A stretch of 8,422 nucleotides of DNA from J088 sp003695505 [NCBI: Candidatus Dadabacteria bacterium] (GTDB lineage Bacteria > J088), in NCBI GenBank assembly GCA_003695505.1, contig RFIY01000045.1, forward strand, positions 1-8,422, in the 5' to 3' direction. The position numbers and the translations under genes are program-made. The notes under the pieces are model-generated. The model did no database searches. It worked only from the letters and a program-made list of their open reading frames with translations, and was not told where the DNA came from. Of the stretch, positions 6,675 to 8,422 are shown piece after piece. How positions within the stretch are numbered: position 1 is the stretch's first letter; each line of letters opens with the position of its first letter.

Positions 6675-6749
6675 GCGGCTGTCCGTTCGCGCCAACCCTT
6701 CCCGTCACCTCCCACCTGCCCACCTCCCACCTGGCCAACGGACAGCCGC
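6675..6749. repeat. 13-bp perfect inverted repeat with a 49-nt loop after flgK
   Basis: The arms GCGGCTGTCCGTT (6675-6687) and AACGGACAGCCGC (6737-6749) are exact reverse complements. The left arm starts 4 bases after the flgK stop codon. Transcribed from either side, this would form a long GC-rich stem with a large pyrimidine-rich (+) or purine-rich (-) loop. There is no T tract after either arm, so it is not a textbook intrinsic terminator. It may stabilise the 3' end of the operon mRNA or act as a regulatory hairpin. Confidence 0.7.
6706..6733. repeat. Direct repeat, two copies of CACCTCCCACCTG
   Basis: Two identical 13-mers at 6706-6718 and 6721-6733 (period 15) fill most of the loop of the inverted repeat. 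Both contain ACCTCC, the anti-Shine-Dalgarno core; with the preceding base the first reads TCACCTCC, as at the 3' end of 16S rRNA. Read on the - strand, they give repeated GGAGGTG. Confidence 0.75.
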
Positions 6750-6754
6750 GGATC

Positions 6755-6773
6755 TCGTCTCACCGTGAGACGA
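6755..6773. terminator. Compact stem-loop in the convergent intergenic region (possible bidirectional terminator)
   Basis: TCGTCTCA (6755-6762) and TGAGACGA (6766-6773) form a perfect 8-bp stem with a 3-nt loop CCG. It lies between the ends of two converging genes, flgK and the GH1 gene, so it may stop or punctuate transcription from both. No U run follows on either strand, so its strength as an intrinsic terminator is doubtful. Another weak pairing, CGGGA/TCCCG (6792-6796 with 6807-6811), lies nearest the GH1 stop. Confidence 0.4.
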
Positions 6774-6814
6774 ACCCGAGAATGCGGTGAACGGGAAAGC
6801 GCCCCCTCCCGGCG

Positions 6815-8422
6815 TTATGGCGCGTAACGATAGGTCGCGGTTCGGGTTACGCCGTTGGCGACCTCGGCCTCGATTTCGGCGAGCCAGTCGTCGAGCGTCC
6901 AGCCGGTCTGATCGCCGTCGTACCCCCAGCTATACGCCTCTTCCAGCAGTTGTCGGTCGATGCGCTGTTCGCGGACGATTCGTGCATAGACATCCACCGT
7001 CGGCCGGGGCGTGCGCGCCAGCGTTTCATAGTCGACCGCATACAGACCGAAGCACTGGGTCGTGCCGTGTTGCCATTCGAAATTGTCGGTCAGCGACCAG
7101 TGGAAATAGCCGCGAATGTCGATTCCCTCGGCGAGGCCGCGACCGACTGCATAGAGATCATCGACCGTATGGCGGGGCCGCTGGTTGCCATCGCAGTCCG
7201 CAGTGCCGTTTTCGGTCAGATAGATCGGCAGGCGGTAGCGGTTCCAAAAATACTCGATCGTCGCGAAGTAGACGGCCGGACGAATCTGCGAGCCCATTTC
7301 GGTGAACGGCAGGTCCGATGGTGTGCCAAACAGTCCCAGCGCGACCGGAAGGCCCGTAAACGGCGGTTCCCCGTCGAAGCCGCGCACATAGATCGGCCCA
7401 TAGTACTGGATGCCGATCCAGTCCAGCGTGTTCTCGAGTTCGGGGTAGAATCCCTCGGGCGGCGTCGTGTCGGTGTCGGCGGTATCGCCGTCGCCATTGA
7501 CATCCAGTTGGCCGCTGGTCCAGGCGTCGATCGCGATCGAATTGAACAGATAATTATAGTCGTGCGCGCCGGCGACATCGAGCGCGTTGTCCGCGTCGAA
7601 GGGCAGGATCACGCTCGAGGCCTTGGCGACGCCGATCAATGCGGCCCGTCCATCGCCATCGGCATCGACCGTATCGACCTCGCGAATGGCCCGCGCTGCC
7701 GCCGACAGCATGAAAATCAGGTTCGCGTGCACGTCGAGTGCGGCTTCGATGTCGAGTAGTTCGCCAGGTGGATGCACGCCCGCGACGTACGCGCCGGCGA
7801 TGACGCTCCACGGTTCGTTGAGTACGGAATAAAGGTCGACGTCCGCGCCGATGCGGCTGACGACATGGCTGACGAAGTCGGCGAACTGCGCGTGGAGCCA
7901 GGTGTTGTACGGTACCGCGAGCTGGTCTCGCGCCGGGTCGCCTGCTGGTCGCCGTGGATCCGAGACCCAGGTCGGGACGACCCAGTGCCAGAACGTGATC
8001 ATGACCTGCTGGCCCAGTGACCGGGCGGTGCGGATGACATCGACATAGTGGTCGAGCGCCGCGTCATTCCAGACATCGGGCTGGGGTTCGACCCGCGCCC
8101 AGTCGATACTCAGGCGGATCGCGTTCAGTCCCATGGCCGCGTGCCGGTCGAGATCTTCACGGTAAAGGCTATAAAAGCCCGCACCGCGATCATTCGTTTC
8201 CCCGCCGGCGCCGTCCATCTCGCGTGTCCAGATCGTCCAGTTGGACGTGTAGGTCGTCAGGCCATCGCCGGCGACGTCCCCCTCAACCTGCCACGCCGCG
8301 CTGGCGGTGCCCCACAGAAAGTTGTCCGGAAAGGTGACGGTCGGTGTGCCCGTGTCCTGCTGGCACCCGTTCAGAAGCAGGGCCGCGCAGATCGCGGTGA
8401 AGCTGAACCTGCGAAGCCGGCC
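6815..8422 (-). CDS. Lipoprotein glycoside hydrolase family 1 (beta-glycosidase), 5' end outside the window
   Basis: This retaining beta-glycosidase of the GH1 (beta/alpha)8-barrel family would cleave terminal beta-linked sugars; its substrate (glucoside, galactoside or other) cannot be read from sequence. The frame is open to the right edge, giving 535 visible residues and no start codon. A lipoprotein signal is visible: basic GRLRRF, a hydrophobic run, then LLNGC with Cys20 (codon 8363-8365), so the enzyme is probably membrane anchored outside the cytoplasm. GH1 landmarks: FPDNFLWGTASAAWQVEGD at 31-49, LNAIRLSIDWARVEPQPD at about 99-116, FWHW, acid/base Glu203 in VLNEPW (codon 7814-7816), WIGIQYYG, nucleophile Glu404 in YLTENG (7211-7213), and HWSLTDNFEWQHG near the end. 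Both catalytic glutamates and the Q, H, N and E/W glycon-binding positions are present. ATG 8218 is an internal methionine and cannot be the start. Aspartate-rich calcium-type loops interrupt the middle. Confidence 0.95.
   Translation of the reverse strand, partial: GRLRRFSFTAICAALLLNGCQQDTGTPTVTFPDNFLWGTASAAWQVEGDVAGDGLTTYTSNWTIWTREMDGAGGETNDRGAGFYSLYREDLDRHAAMGLNAIRLSIDWARVEPQPDVWNDAALDHYVDVIRTARSLGQQVMITFWHWVVPTWVSDPRRPAGDPARDQLAVPYNTWLHAQFADFVSHVVSRIGADVDLYSVLNEPWSVIAGAYVAGVHPPGELLDIEAALDVHANLIFMLSAAARAIREVDTVDADGDGRAALIGVAKASSVILPFDADNALDVAGAHDYNYLFNSIAIDAWTSGQLDVNGDGDTADTDTTPPEGFYPELENTLDWIGIQYYGPIYVRGFDGEPPFTGLPVALGLFGTPSDLPFTEMGSQIRPAVYFATIEYFWNRYRLPIYLTENGTADCDGNQRPRHTVDDLYAVGRGLAEGIDIRGYFHWSLTDNFEWQHGTTQCFGLYAVDYETLARTPRPTVDVYARIVREQRIDRQLLEEAYSWGYDGDQTGWTLDDWLAEIEAEVANGVTRTATYRYAP

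Noticed and set aside
5376-6695. Long - strand open frame (439 codons) opposite flgK
   Set aside because: It is a high-GC antisense shadow with no recognisable motif, while the + strand has clear FlgK terminal signatures.
6675-6749. MITE or small mobile element with 13-bp terminal repeats
   Set aside because: There is no target-site duplication at the flanks, only 75 bp in total, and the position just after a stop codon fits a 3' hairpin better. Other copies in the genome would reopen this.
6950-7759. Long + strand open frame opposite the GH1 gene
   Set aside because: It is an antisense shadow. The - strand frame carries GH1 catalytic motifs throughout, and this frame has none of its own.
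8216-8218. ATG 8218 as the GH1 start
   Set aside because: The same frame continues upstream with the diagnostic GH1 N-terminal motif (LWGTASAAWQVEG) and a lipoprotein signal, so this methionine is internal.
1-8422. CRISPR array, tRNA, rRNA or prophage features
   Set aside because: No regularly spaced repeats, tRNA-like cloverleaf, rRNA segments or phage genes were seen. The window is almost completely filled by the genes listed.

Overview
The window is a high-GC, tightly packed flagellar gene cluster on the + strand (positions 1 to about 6671). It converges on a single - strand gene for a lipoprotein-type glycoside hydrolase family 1 enzyme that runs off the right edge (6815-8422). An L-ring lipoprotein (FlgH) and a P-ring protein (FlgI) with an export signal show an outer-membraned, Gram-negative, flagellated bacterium. 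The order flgF-flgG-flgA-flgH-flgI-flgJ-flgM-flgK, with flgA between flgG and flgH and a short FlgJ lacking a muramidase domain, resembles Deltaproteobacteria in the broad sense (and some Planctomycetes) more than enterics. This placement is inference from gene order and cannot be settled from the window alone.

Layout: (1) the 3' end of an unidentified upstream gene, about 3-128; (2) fliA, the flagellar sigma-28, 125-820; (3) rod genes flgF and flgG, 814-2264; (4) the P-ring chaperone gene flgA, the L-ring gene flgH and the P-ring gene flgI, 2261-4703; (5) a small FlgJ-type rod-binding protein, 4700-5032; (6) the anti-sigma-28 gene flgM, 5029-5352; (7) the hook-filament junction gene flgK, 5349-6671; (8) a 143-bp convergent intergenic region with two inverted repeats and a short direct repeat; (9) a 5'-truncated GH1 lipoprotein gene on the - strand.

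Almost every junction in the flagellar part overlaps: five ATGA overlaps inside the cluster plus one with the upstream gene, one TGATG, one 7-nt overlap and one 2-nt gap. The block is therefore very likely one translationally coupled operon. It encodes the distal rod, the two outer rings and the first hook-associated protein, together with the late sigma factor and its secreted inhibitor. The basal body built by flgF, G, A, H, I and J is what completes the hook and lets FlgM be exported, which frees FliA. The cluster thus holds both the checkpoint regulators and the structure they sense. No flgL, flgN, csrA or fliW follows flgK here.

No wholly new system is evident. The points most worth checking are the intergenic hairpin whose loop carries an anti-Shine-Dalgarno-like sequence, sigma and anti-sigma encoded in one operon, a sigma factor with a divergent region 2.4, and a cell-surface-type GH1 enzyme with EF-hand/dockerin-like calcium loops in its barrel.
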